From NCBI GenBank assembly GCA_003577005.1, contig QEUW01000205.1, positions 1 through 23,900 on the forward strand: DNA of 23,900 nucleotides, written 5' to 3'. Below the pieces are notes generated by a model, which saw only the letters and a program-made list of their open reading frames with translations, searched no databases and had not been told where the DNA came from. Position numbers and translations under genes: made by a program. Below, one piece after another: positions 8,742 through 17,169 of this stretch (the first letter of the stretch is position 1; each line of letters starts with the position of its first letter). This DNA comes from Chloroflexota bacterium (GTDB lineage Bacteria; Chloroflexota; Anaerolineae; Caldilineales; Caldilineaceae).

Positions 8742-9515
8742 CTATACTGCTTCTTGATGGCGAACATCTTCAGCACAAGAGCGTTTTGCTTCTTCTTCCA
8801 TCAGCCCGTCTAAAAAGGGAAGAAGCGTGAAGGCTATGCCCCAGGCGGCCAACCCGCCGGTCAGCAGGCGCAGCCACCAGTTGAAGGTGCCAAGGTGGTC
8901 GCCGGCGTAAAAACCGGGAAATGCACTGGCCGTCAACACAGCGAGCCAGGCGTTGGTGTCGCGGAAGCCGCTCGTAAAATCGCCGATGAAGAGATCGTTG
9001 AGCAGATGCGTGAAGCCGTCGAGCATCATCGGCACAAGCGCCAGCACCAGCACCCGCCACGACAGCGGTCGCACGCGCCAGCCAGCCTGGCGCAGGAGAG
9101 CATAAAACAGACCAAAGAGCGGGGTCAGGGTGTAGAAGCTGATCATGCGGTCGCTCCACGCTACTTTCCAGCCCATCTCTAGCGTACCGTAGAAACGCCG
9201 CAACGTCCAGGCGTCGGTAGAGGGGAAGACCTGATTGATTTCCGCCAACGTGTAGGTCAGCTTTTCGCCAAAGAGAAACCAACTACGCTGAGGCAACTGG
9301 TGACAAAAGGGCGTGTAGAGCCAGTAGATGAAGCTGCCCAGCGTCGTCCAGCCGGCGGCCATGGCTACCGGCGCCAAAAAGGGGAGGGTGACAAAGGTCA
9401 GCATGGGCGCCAACAGCAGCGCCAACCAATGACGGAAGAACCAACCGACCAGTTGATCCGCCCAGGTCGACTCTGCCTGAAGGCGCACCTTTTGGTTCAC
9501 ACGCTCAATCTTCAC
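8742..9515 (-). CDS. DUF2085 polytopic membrane protein
   Basis: The 257-residue protein has about five membrane helices and the DUF2085 signature '[14 protein letters not shown]' (Cys71-His72). It also has '[12 protein letters not shown]', with Asp and His residues inside a membrane segment. The family's function is unknown; the conserved Cys-His pair could bind a metal or cofactor. It starts with a GTG whose last two bases are the first two of the preceding gene's TGA (GTGA overlap), so translation is probably coupled to the Met-rich propeller gene. It appears intact and ends in TAG. Confidence 0.82.
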   Translation of the reverse strand: MKIERVNQKVRLQAESTWADQLVGWFFRHWLALLLAPMLTFVTLPFLAPVAMAAGWTTLGSFIYWLYTPFCHQLPQRSWFLFGEKLTYTLAEINQVFPSTDAWTLRRFYGTLEMGWKVAWSDRMISFYTLTPLFGLFYALLRQAGWRVRPLSWRVLVLALVPMMLDGFTHLLNDLFIGDFTSGFRDTNAWLAVLTASAFPGFYAGDHLGTFNWWLRLLTGGLAAWGIAFTLLPFLDGLMEEEAKRSCAEDVRHQEAV

Positions 9516-10824
9516 TCGTGATGCCCGTACCCGTCTGCAAGTTCCAAGTCAACCGCGGTCGACACCCAAGTGGGCGCCAAAGGCGAGAAGCTGATCCCAT
9601 TCGGCCCGGCGCCAGTGGGTGCGGTGGCGATGACCTCCTGCGCGGCAATATCCAAGACGGCGACATCATTGCCGTAGAGGTTGGTAACGTAGGCATACCG
9701 GCCCGAGGGTTCGATGGTAATGCCGTGGGCGCCCTGTCCTGTTTCCACCGTCGCCACGACGCTAAAGCTAGCTGTGTCAATGATGGAGACGGTCGTGCTC
9801 GGTTTTGCTTGTGTGCCCTGGTTGGCAACCAGCACATACTGGTTGTCCGGCGTCACAAAGATCTGGATGGGACCGGCGCCCACCTCCACCTTGTCTACCA
9901 GTGTTCGGGTCGCCACTTCCACTTTCCCCACTGCATTTTCACCATTGAGCGAGAAGTAAACAAACTCGCCATCGGGCGAGAACCCCACCTGGACCGGAGC
10001 GCGTCCCACCTCAATATCGGCGACTCGGGTGTTGGTAGCCACGTCAATCACACTGAGGGTGGTATCTTTCGCATTCGCCACATACACCCACCTCCCATCC
10101 GGGCTGGGGCGCAGCCCGTGCGGGTACTCCCCAACCGGAATGGTCGCGGTGGTTTGCATGGTCGCTGTATCAATGGCTGTGACCGTACTATCTTCCGCAT
10201 TGGTCACATAAGCGGTTTTCCCGTCTGGGGTGAGGATGATGTGGGCAGGCTCCTGGCCGGTTGCTACGACACCCTGCACGGCATAGGTGGCGGCGTCGAT
10301 CTTGGCCGCCAGCGCCTCGTGCCCGCTGACCGCCCAGACGCTCTTGCCATCGGGCGCTACCTGAAGATTGTGCGGGCCTTCAATACCGGTCAGTGTGGCG
10401 GCCACCTGGTTGGTCGCAGCATCAATCACCGTGATGCTGTTGCCGTATTCATCGGCCACCCAAACGCTGCCTTGCAGCACCGCCGCCTGCGGCGCGACAG
10501 CAGGGCTCCCGGTCAGGGCAGGTGTGGCTGCGGCGCACGGTGCAACATCCATCATCGTCTGCATCTGGCCCATCATCTGCATCATCATGCCCACCATCTG
10601 CATGTGCTGGCCCATCATCTGCATCATGGCGCCCCTGCCGGTCTGGTCCAGCGGCATTGCGCCCATCATGTTGTGCATCTGCTGCATCCAGCTTGCCGCT
10701 GTTCGCTCAGCGCACCGGTCGCCGCTACAGCCCGACCTGACTGCCCAAAGGTCAAAGCGAGCAACACGAACAATAGGGAAACGGCCGCGACAACAACGAA
10801 GGGTAAACTGCGTTGCTTCCACAT
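9512..10824 (-). pseudogene. Secreted Met-rich YVTN beta-propeller protein with apparent frameshift after signal peptide
   Basis: An ATG at 10824 with AGGAGG nine bases upstream encodes a clear signal peptide ('MWKQRSLPFVVVAAVS', then a hydrophobic core and 'GRAVAA'). After about 42 codons, near 10695-10710, this frame loses sense. The next frame carries the rest: a Met-rich segment (10544-10687, 19 Met in 48 residues, plus two His) and seven or more YVTN-type blades ('SVWVADEYGNSITVIDAATN' and relatives). A single-base indel explains the pattern. It may be a sequencing error or a real mutation. Met-rich stretches like this bind Cu(I) in CopA/PcoA/CueO-type proteins. YVTN propellers are surface or periplasmic scaffolds. 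The neighbouring multicopper oxidase supports a copper role, which remains an inference. Confidence 0.75.
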
Positions 10825-10901
10825 CTTCTCAGACCTCCTCGTCTGCAAAACAGGTTTTTCCGTTGATCGAGTGCATACTTGCACCCACTTCCAGCATAAC
10901 G

Positions 10902-10923
10902 CCAAATTGCGAGGAAATTGTGA
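10902..10923 (-). promoter_or_regulatory. Two-unit phased repeat upstream of the Met-rich propeller gene
   Basis: CAAATTGCGAGGAAATTGTG (10903-10922, plus strand) lies 79-98 bp before the ATG at 10824. It consists of two 11-bp units, CCAAATTGCGA and GGAAATTGTGA. The same 20-mer with one change occurs before the multicopper oxidase gene. An 11-bp direct-repeat spacing is characteristic of OmpR/PhoB-family response-regulator sites. The assignment to a regulator is an inference. Confidence 0.6.
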
Positions 10924-10965
10924 AGCAATGATGAGCGAAATATGTGGGCTCGATTGTTTCTGCGA

Positions 10966-11841
10966 TCAGCGGTCCAGTACCTCATCACCGGTACTCAGCC
11001 CGCCGAGGCGACCACCGCGGCGCGCAATCCACAGGTAGGCAAGGGTGGTCAGCACAGTCAACGCCACCGTCACCCACATCATCGTCGTTACGGAGACGCC
11101 CGGCGGCAGCCCGGGGCGCAGACGCACGGGGCCGAAGTCGAGCCAATCATTGAAGAGAAACCAGGCCCCGAGGCTCAGCGCTACGCCCGGCGTCAGGCGT
11201 GTGAAACCCAACAGCAGGAGCCCTTGCAGGGCCATGATCAGATGCGTAACGCTCATACTGATGCTCTCGAGATGGGGTGGACCGCCATTGAGCCAGTAGA
11301 GCGCCCAAAAGACGACCGTCCAGAGGCCATACTTGATCACCCCAAAGGCGGCGTAGGCGTTGAGCAGGGGCCAGCCCGGCTTGCGCCACAGGACCAGCGC
11401 CAGCGCGGGCAACACCCAGAAGGTGTTCAGCGGCGAGTCAGGGATGAAGGGCCAGAGCCACCACGGGCTGACCCGCAATTGGCCGGCGTACCAGTAGATC
11501 ATCCCCGCCACGACACCGATGCTGTTGCCGATGAAGATGGCTGTCACGACCAGCGGCGAAAGCATAAAGTTGACAAACCATTGATAGAGATGGGTGAAGA
11601 GGTTTGACTTCTGAAGGGTCACTTGCATCTCAGATTTCCTACTGATCATCTTGGTGTGCGTGGCGCGGCTCAACTCGAAGATCTTCACCACGTCGGGCGG
11701 GTTGCTCTGCACCAGGATGATGCCTGCTGACTCGACAGCCACAGCGGTGCCCTGGTGGGCGAGGACGACGGTGACTAGCACGCCGACCGCGATCACCAGA
11801 ATGAAGGCGCTGATCAATCTAAACCACGAACGGTTCGCCAT
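10966..11841 (-). CDS. DUF1405 membrane protein with unusual N-terminal extension
   Basis: Residues from about 80 match DUF1405 (Bacillus YpjA-like): '[29 protein letters not shown]', then '[17 protein letters not shown]' and further helices, six or so in all. The function is unknown. The family normally starts close to the first of these helices. An ATG at 11628 with AGGAAA just upstream gives that usual length (220 residues). The first 71 residues from the ATG at 11841 contain one extra helix ('[20 protein letters not shown]') and a charged stretch not expected in the family. There is no good ribosome site at 11841. This leader may be a separate truncated gene fused in frame by chance. The gene follows the multicopper oxidase by 58 bp on the same strand. 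Confidence 0.8.
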   Translation of the reverse strand: MANRSWFRLISAFILVIAVGVLVTVVLAHQGTAVAVESAGIILVQSNPPDVVKIFELSRATHTKMISRKSEMQVTLQKSNLFTHLYQWFVNFMLSPLVVTAIFIGNSIGVVAGMIYWYAGQLRVSPWWLWPFIPDSPLNTFWVLPALALVLWRKPGWPLLNAYAAFGVIKYGLWTVVFWALYWLNGGPPHLESISMSVTHLIMALQGLLLLGFTRLTPGVALSLGAWFLFNDWLDFGPVRLRPGLPPGVSVTTMMWVTVALTVLTTLAYLWIARRGGRLGGLSTGDEVLDR

Positions 11842-11899
11842 TGAACAATCTGTTGCGCTGCCGGCTCTTTAACCGACCTTCACTGCTCACAGTGAGTTG

Positions 11900-13675
11900 C
11901 TACGCCTGCTCCTCGATCAGGAAGTTGCGCATCATGCCCAGGTCTTCATGTTCCAGATTGTGGCAGTGGACAAGATACTGGCCCAGATAGTCGGCAAAGC
12001 GCACCAGCAACCTGACCCGCTCACCCGGCATGACGAGCACGGTGTCCTTCCAGCCGCCGTCCACAAAGCCCTCCCTGACGGTCTGCCAGGCCTGTTCGTA
12101 GGCCGGGTCGATGGTGCGCGCCAACACCTGGAACTGTACGCCGTGCAGGTGGATGGGGTGGGCCATGAAGTCGACCATCTCGCCCTGCATCGCCATCCCA
12201 CCGCCGTGTCCACTCTGGGCGTGGCCCAGGTGTCCCTGCGAGCCGAGAACCATGCTGGCAGCGTTCAACTCGTTGATAAATTCCCAGACTTCGGTGCTGC
12301 CCAGGGCGACCCGTTCGTCGTCAGCCACTTCCTCCATGACAAAGGGTTTGCCGTTGATCAGCCAGGTGCCGCCGGCCATGCCGAGGGCAAAGGAGCGGGG
12401 CTGCGCTGCGTTGACGGCGTCAGCGGCCTTCAGGCGTTCCAACGTGGCGAGCTGCGCCGAAGGGGCCCCCGGCAGCGTGAGCGTCTCCGGGGATCCTTTG
12501 GGCGCAGCTTGCTCAACCCGCACGGTCAGCACGTCAAAGGGCTCGCCATTAGGCAGCGCAACGGTGTGCATCATCTCCATCCTCATGCCGCCCATAAACA
12601 TGCCGGCCTCGACGCCGCTGTAGGCCAGGTTTTGCAGCTTGACCTCGCTCCCTACGCCCTCCTGGCTGAAGTCAGCCCACAGCTCGACCCGCTCGCCGGG
12701 CGCGAGAGTGACATAGGGATAGGAGTTCGGTTCTTCAAGCAGCCCGCCGTCGGTGGCGATGACGGTCATGGGCGCACCGTTGCTCCAGGCCAGCTTGTAG
12801 ATGCGCGAGTTGGAGCCGTTGAGCAGGCGCAGGCGATAGGCGTGCGTGGTCACCGGCAGCACGAAGTCCGGCCGCCCGTTGACCAGGATCGTGTCGCCCA
12901 GGAAGCCCATCGTCTGCTCCATGTCGGCGGGCATGGCATCCGTGCCGCCCATGCCGTGCATGGCGTGTTCATTGTCGTTCAGGTAGACGAACTGGTTGTC
13001 GGCGTCGAAGGTGCGGTCTTGGAGCACCAGCGGCACGTCGTATTCACCGGTGGGCAGGCCGGCAGCGTCCTCCTCGTCATCACCCACCAGGAAGAGCCCG
13101 GCCAACCCCATGTTAACCTGGAAGCCCGTCCGCCCATGCGGATGGGGATGAAACCAGTAGGTGCTGGCCCGGTTCTTGACCTCGAATTCATAGACGTAGC
13201 TTGCGCCTGGCCCGACTGCATCCCGGGGATGCCCATCCATCTCCGGCGGGATGACCAGGCCATGCCAGTGGATGATGGTCTCCTCGTCGAGCTCGTTGTG
13301 CATGTGGATCCGCACCCGCTGGCCCCGGCGCACCCGCAGGATTGGGCCCAGGTAGGAGTCGGGGATGTTCTGCACCGCAGTGGCGTCGCCCTGAAGCACC
13401 TCGCCGTGGTAGCTCCACGTCTCCGTAGGCGCACCCGGCAGGATCTGGGTTGTTCCTTTACGGACGGTCAAGGCAATCTCCACAGCGGGGATAACAGTTG
13501 CTGGTTGAACAGGGTCAGACGCTGAAGCCGCTGATGGCTGCCCCACCTGTGCCAGTTGCGCACAGCCTTGCAGCAACAGGGCGCCGCCGCTCAACATCAA
13601 TGTAGTGCCGACGCCAGCGGTGCATAAAAAGGCGCGGCGAGTCAGCCTGGTCGTTTGTGGTCGATTGATGGACAT
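11900..13675 (-). CDS. Tat-exported multicopper oxidase (laccase / CueO–CotA type)
   Basis: The 591-residue protein has all copper ligands of a three-domain multicopper oxidase: 'HWHG' (136-139), 'HPHPHG' (176-181), 'HPIHLHG' (506-512) and 'HCHNLEHEDLGMM' (from His570, with axial Met581). The N-terminus carries a twin-arginine signal ('TRRAFL') and then 'LLLQGC', so it may be a Tat-exported lipoprotein. Met-rich loops ('MHGMGGTDAMPADM', 'GMFMGGMRMEMMHT', 'GGGMAMQGEM') resemble the Cu(I)-feeding segment of CueO, which points to cuprous oxidase activity in copper tolerance. Other substrates such as phenols or Mn are possible. I chose the ATG at 13675 because GGAG lies directly upstream; an in-frame TTG at 13693 is less likely. 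Repeats at 13762-13805 probably control it. Confidence 0.95.
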   Translation of the reverse strand: MSINRPQTTRLTRRAFLCTAGVGTTLMLSGGALLLQGCAQLAQVGQPSAASASDPVQPATVIPAVEIALTVRKGTTQILPGAPTETWSYHGEVLQGDATAVQNIPDSYLGPILRVRRGQRVRIHMHNELDEETIIHWHGLVIPPEMDGHPRDAVGPGASYVYEFEVKNRASTYWFHPHPHGRTGFQVNMGLAGLFLVGDDEEDAAGLPTGEYDVPLVLQDRTFDADNQFVYLNDNEHAMHGMGGTDAMPADMEQTMGFLGDTILVNGRPDFVLPVTTHAYRLRLLNGSNSRIYKLAWSNGAPMTVIATDGGLLEEPNSYPYVTLAPGERVELWADFSQEGVGSEVKLQNLAYSGVEAGMFMGGMRMEMMHTVALPNGEPFDVLTVRVEQAAPKGSPETLTLPGAPSAQLATLERLKAADAVNAAQPRSFALGMAGGTWLINGKPFVMEEVADDERVALGSTEVWEFINELNAASMVLGSQGHLGHAQSGHGGGMAMQGEMVDFMAHPIHLHGVQFQVLARTIDPAYEQAWQTVREGFVDGGWKDTVLVMPGERVRLLVRFADYLGQYLVHCHNLEHEDLGMMRNFLIEEQA

Positions 13676-13761
13676 AGTCACTCCACTTGTCAAATAAAAG
13701 CTGTGCGGTCTATCTTTGCTAGAGCACCCTGAGTCAGAGAGGGTTCACCCTCAGTATTCCA

Positions 13762-13805
13762 GGTGTATGTGAAGAAAGTGTGAACAAATTGCGAGGAGAT
13801 TGTGG
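13762..13805 (-). promoter_or_regulatory. Four-unit 11-bp phased operator upstream of the multicopper oxidase
   Basis: Four consecutive 11-mers on the plus strand, GGTGTATGTGA, AGAAAGTGTGA, ACAAATTGCGA and GGAGATTGTGG, repeat TGTGA-like triplets in the same phase over 44 bp. The inner 20 bp (13785-13804) equals the motif before the Met-rich propeller gene except for one base. The array is 87-130 bp upstream of the oxidase ATG. Exact 11-bp phasing suggests tandem dimers of an OmpR/PhoB-type response regulator. No regulator gene for it lies in the window. Confidence 0.65.
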
Positions 13806-13953
13806 GTGCGTGCCTTCCGCCAATCGGACACATCTTGCCTACAAATCCTTCGTATTTGCATCACATCCTGGCGCGATGCTGAAGACAGGACAGTGCGTGT
13901 GATGATTTCGATGGCCGACCTAAGAGTCCATTTGAAAATAGCGGTTGACCCAG

Positions 13954-13986
13954 AGGTGCATCGCACGTTTCACGTGCAACGCACCT
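13954..13986. repeat. 33-bp palindromic repeat, first of a related pair
   Basis: AGGTGCATCGCACGT, a TTC loop and ACGTGCAACGCACCT form a hairpin with 13 of 15 pairs matched. A related palindrome with the same (A/G)GGTGCAAC...GTTGCACC ends occurs at 18961-18992. It has no T-run and is not a standard terminator. The pair lies outside the two ends of the transporter–xisHI block. It may belong to a dispersed palindrome family. Apart from this and the operator, 13806-14217 shows no gene I can support. Confidence 0.7.
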
Positions 13987-14217
13987 GGTGTGAGCGGCGA
14001 AGCTTGAATCCATCATGTGGTGTGGCGTGGATACCTCCCTTGTTCAACGGTGTGCGCCACTCCAGGGACCGGGTTTTACGGGGCAGGCGTAGCGAAAACG
14101 CGCATTCCGAGAAAGAGCCAGAGAGACTTTGGTCCTTCAATGCGATTGCAGCCCTTTCCCGGAATGCTTGCGTACTTTGCCCGAAAATCTTGGATGCACC
14201 CTTGCCAAACCATCCAT

Positions 14218-14246
14218 TTGACGGGGCAACCGGCTTATGTCAGAAT
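14218..14246 (+). promoter_or_regulatory. Candidate sigma-70-type promoter of the ABC transporter operon
   Basis: TTGACG (14218-14223) and CAGAAT (14241-14246) are separated by 17 bases, about 40 bp before the binding-protein ATG. The -35 box is near consensus and the -10 box is weak. An AGGAGG ribosome site follows at 14278-14283. Confidence 0.45.
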
Positions 14247-14287
14247 GAAGCTGCCCATGATCAAGATTATTTTACACAGGAGGGGAT

Positions 14288-15964
14288 ATGCTCAAGTTGC
14301 GGAATCATCGCCTATTCTTTCGGATTGTACTGTTCTTGTTGGCGGCCAGCTTTCTTGTGGCTTGTGCACCGACGGCGTCCCCAGCAGCTGCGCCGGCAGG
14401 ATCAGCAGCAGACAGCGCAGGCAATGGTCAGGTCCAACGTCTGCGCGTTGCCATTATCGGGGATGAGTCTACGCTCACTCCCTACACCTACGTCACCGGC
14501 TATCCAGGTTGGAACTTGCTCACCCTCCAGTACGACACCCTCTACCAGTTGGATCTGAACGGCGTCCCTAAACCCTGGCTTGCCACAGACGCCGCGCTGA
14601 GCGAGGACGGTCTGACAGTCACGCTGACGTTGAGGGACGATGTGACGTGGCACGACGGCCAGCCGTTGACGGCTGAGGATATCAAGTTCACCTTTGACTA
14701 CTTCAAGGCCAATCAGCAGGGGCGCTTTACGCGTGACCTGCGCCCCGTGGCTTCCACTGCGGTGGATGATGAGGGGCGGGTGGTGGTCACGCTGAGCGCA
14801 CCGGCCCCTTCGCTGGAGTTGGGCACGTTGGCCGATGTGCCGATCCTGCCCAAGCACATCTGGGAAGGGGTGGCGAACCCCGCTGAACATACCTTTGAAG
14901 GGGTGACTAACATTGGCACTGGCCCCTACCAACTGGCGGAATATCAGCCGGAGCAGTTTTACCGCTTTACAGCTAATCCAGATTATTTTGCCGGCGCACC
15001 CGCGGTGGCCGAATTGGTGGCAATCAAGTTTGCCGACGACGCCGGCGCACTTGCGGCGCTGCGCGGCGGGGAAGTGGACATGATCGTGCGCCCGGTTGCG
15101 CCAGAACAGATCGACCTGCTCTCAGCCCTGCCGGGGATGAAGGTGGCGCAGGGGCCGCTTTTTACGACCCAGATGCTCACCTATGACATGACCAAACCCC
15201 CCTTCAACCGGTTGGAGGTGCGCCAGGCTATGGCGCTGGCCATCGACCGGCAGGACATCATCGACACGGTCTACCTGGGTGCCGGCACGGTAGGCAGCGC
15301 CGGGTGGATTCACCCGCAGTCGCCGGTATATAACGACGCCGTCGTCACCGAAACTGACCCCGAACGCGCGGCACAGTTGCTCGAAGAAGCCGGCATCACC
15401 GACAGCGACGGCGACGGCATCCGCGAACTGGAGGGCGCACCGCTCTCGTTTGAGTTCCTGGTCAACGGCTCGGATTCGCTCCGGCTGCGCATCGCCGAAC
15501 TGGTCAGCCAGATGTTGAAGGAGATCGGCATCGAGGCCAGTGTGGCCGCCGTTGAACAGGCCACATGGGAAGAGGCGGTGTGGCCGGGCTTTGATGTGGC
15601 CAATGGCCGCAACTATGACATGGCCATGTGGGGCTGGTCAGCGCCGATCCAGGCCGATGCGACCCGCATCGCCTCGCTCGTGCATTCGGACCCGGCCATC
15701 GGCACGTCGAATTTGAGCGGATACCAGAGCACTCAGGCCGACGAGATCGCCGCCGCCATCACGACCGAGATGAACCCAGAGCGCAGCGCCGAATTGATCC
15801 GCGAGTTGCAGACGATCATCGCTGCTGACCTGCCTTTTATCCTGTTGCTCTATCCCGATGGCGCGTATGCCTACAACGCCAGCGTCTATGACGGCTGGGC
15901 CTTTATGACCGGCCAGGGCGTCTTTCACAAACTTTCCTTCCTGCCCGAAGCGGCGCGACCGTGA
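14288..15964 (+). CDS. ABC transporter substrate-binding lipoprotein, family 5 (peptide/nickel type)
   Basis: The 558-residue protein has a lipoprotein signal with 'FLVAC' (Cys26), a short Ala/Pro linker, and then a complete SBP family 5 fold. The landmarks are 'WLATDAALSEDGLTVTLTLRDDVTWHDGQPLTAEDIKFTFDY' broken across 14575-14702, 'PFNRLEVRQAMALAIDR' and 'AELVSQMLKEIGIEASV'. Family members bind oligopeptides, dipeptides, nickel-chelates or sugars; the ligand cannot be told from sequence. AGGAGG five bases upstream supports the start. It is the first gene of an operon with two permeases, although a repeat-containing gap of 219 bp separates them. Confidence 0.95.
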   Translation: MLKLRNHRLFFRIVLFLLAASFLVACAPTASPAAAPAGSAADSAGNGQVQRLRVAIIGDESTLTPYTYVTGYPGWNLLTLQYDTLYQLDLNGVPKPWLATDAALSEDGLTVTLTLRDDVTWHDGQPLTAEDIKFTFDYFKANQQGRFTRDLRPVASTAVDDEGRVVVTLSAPAPSLELGTLADVPILPKHIWEGVANPAEHTFEGVTNIGTGPYQLAEYQPEQFYRFTANPDYFAGAPAVAELVAIKFADDAGALAALRGGEVDMIVRPVAPEQIDLLSALPGMKVAQGPLFTTQMLTYDMTKPPFNRLEVRQAMALAIDRQDIIDTVYLGAGTVGSAGWIHPQSPVYNDAVVTETDPERAAQLLEEAGITDSDGDGIRELEGAPLSFEFLVNGSDSLRLRIAELVSQMLKEIGIEASVAAVEQATWEEAVWPGFDVANGRNYDMAMWGWSAPIQADATRIASLVHSDPAIGTSNLSGYQSTQADEIAAAITTEMNPERSAELIRELQTIIAADLPFILLLYPDGAYAYNASVYDGWAFMTGQGVFHKLSFLPEAARP

Positions 15965-15996
15965 GAGAGAATGATAGGATGACAAGGTGAAGGGGT

Positions 15997-16142
15997 GGTC
16001 AATGGTTAATAGTGAATGCTCAATGCTCAAGGGTTAATCAAGGGCTTTGTCGCTGACCGTGTGGTCGTGTTCGTCCACTGCATAGCGTCTACGAACAGGC
16101 TTTTATCAACCATTGACCATTAACCGTTGAGCATTGACAATT
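15997..16142. repeat. Imperfect inverted repeats of the TCAATGGTTAAT type in the transporter operon gap
   Basis: The gap between binding protein and first permease holds two pairs of inverted segments. TCAATGCTCAAGGGTTAATC (16020-16039) matches the complement of 16118-16137 at 18 of 20 positions. GGTCAATGGTTAAT (15997-16010) matches the complement of 16105-16118 at 13 of 14. A looser relative appears after the last permease (about 18077-18107). These AT-rich motifs are unlike the coding DNA around them. They could form a large stem in the mRNA and weaken expression of the permeases relative to the binding protein, or be the ends of a small mobile repeat. Confidence 0.65.
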
Positions 16143-16183
16143 GCTCACCCTGTGACCCTTCCACGAACAGGGATTATCTTCCC

Positions 16184-17161
16184 ATGCTCACTGATACCCG
16201 CGGTGGCCGCCTGTTGCAATATCTCATTGTGCTCTTTGTGGCGGCGACGCTTAACTTTTTGTTGCCACGGCTGATGCCAGGCAACCCGCTGGTGCTGCTG
16301 GCCGGCGTGGATGTGGGGTTGCTCAGGCCGGAGGAGCGCGCACAGGTATTGGAGCGAGTCGGTCTCGACCGCCCGTTGCTGACGCAATATCTGGACTACT
16401 GGGGCGATCTGCTGCGCGGCGACCTGGGCTATTCCTACCGGCAGAAACGGCCGATCACCGAAATGTTGGGCAATGCGTTGCCCTGGACGCTGTTGTTGAC
16501 GGGGAGTGCGTTGGCTCTCGCCAGCGTGGCGGGGGTGGTGTTGGGCGCGCTGTCGGCCTGGCGGCGCGCCGGCTGGACCGATGTCAGCCTGCTCTGGTCG
16601 ATGATTGCCGTCAATTCGTTGCCTTCGTTCTGGCTGGGTATGTTGTTGATCTCGGTCGTCTCTGTGCAGTGGGGGTGGCTGCCCTCATTTGGCGCGGTGA
16701 CACCGGCCTCGGGCTATACCGGCTGGGAAAAGGTGCGTGACATTGCCGAACATGCCATCTTGCCGGCGCTCACCCTGGCGGTGGTCACCACACCTAACAT
16801 TTACCTCGTGATGCGCTACTCAATGCTTGGCGTGCTGGGGGAAGAGTTCATCCGCACGGCGCGCGCCAAAGGGCTGCGCGAACCGGTGGTGCTCTTCCGC
16901 CATGTGCTGCGCAATGCACTCTGCCCGGTGGCCACGGTGTTGGCCTTACGCCTCGGGTTTGCCTTTGGTGGCACGGTGGTGATCGAGACAGTCTTTTCTT
17001 ACCCGGGCTTGGGGCGCCTGATCTTCGAGGCGGTCAGCGGGCGCGACTATCCGGTGATGCAAGCCGCCTTTTTGCTGTTCACGGTGGCTGTGCTCCTCGC
17101 TAACCTGCTGGCCGACTTACTCTATCCGCTGCTGGACCCACGCACCCGCCAACGGGGCTAA
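16184..17161 (+). CDS. ABC transporter permease, DppB/OppB type
   Basis: The 325-residue protein has the usual N-terminal helix, 'MPGNPLVLLAG' after it, and five further helices. The EAA loop that contacts the ATPase is visible ('EEFIRTARAKGLREPVVLFRHVLRNAL'), as is the C-terminal 'VVIETVFSYPGLGRLIFEAVSGRDYPVMQ'. It forms the membrane channel with the next gene's product for the substrate delivered by the upstream lipoprotein. I chose the ATG at 16184 ('MLTDTRGGRLLQYL'). An in-frame TTG at 16127 starts inside the repeat and would add 19 unlikely residues. No strong ribosome site is visible, which may mean low translation. Confidence 0.93.
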   Translation: MLTDTRGGRLLQYLIVLFVAATLNFLLPRLMPGNPLVLLAGVDVGLLRPEERAQVLERVGLDRPLLTQYLDYWGDLLRGDLGYSYRQKRPITEMLGNALPWTLLLTGSALALASVAGVVLGALSAWRRAGWTDVSLLWSMIAVNSLPSFWLGMLLISVVSVQWGWLPSFGAVTPASGYTGWEKVRDIAEHAILPALTLAVVTTPNIYLVMRYSMLGVLGEEFIRTARAKGLREPVVLFRHVLRNALCPVATVLALRLGFAFGGTVVIETVFSYPGLGRLIFEAVSGRDYPVMQAAFLLFTVAVLLANLLADLLYPLLDPRTRQRG

Positions 17162-17169
17162 CGACGACC

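Noticed and set aside
9518..11038. Long plus-strand open frame (506 codons) opposite the propeller gene
   Set aside because: His/Arg-rich antisense shadow of the Met-rich YVTN gene, with no family resemblance.
11897..13525. Long plus-strand open frame (542 codons) opposite the multicopper oxidase
   Set aside because: Antisense shadow of a gene whose copper ligands are all present on the minus strand.
13800..14558. Plus-strand frame running into the binding-protein gene
   Set aside because: Its sequence is not protein-like, and the true binding-protein start with AGGAGG is in another frame at 14288.
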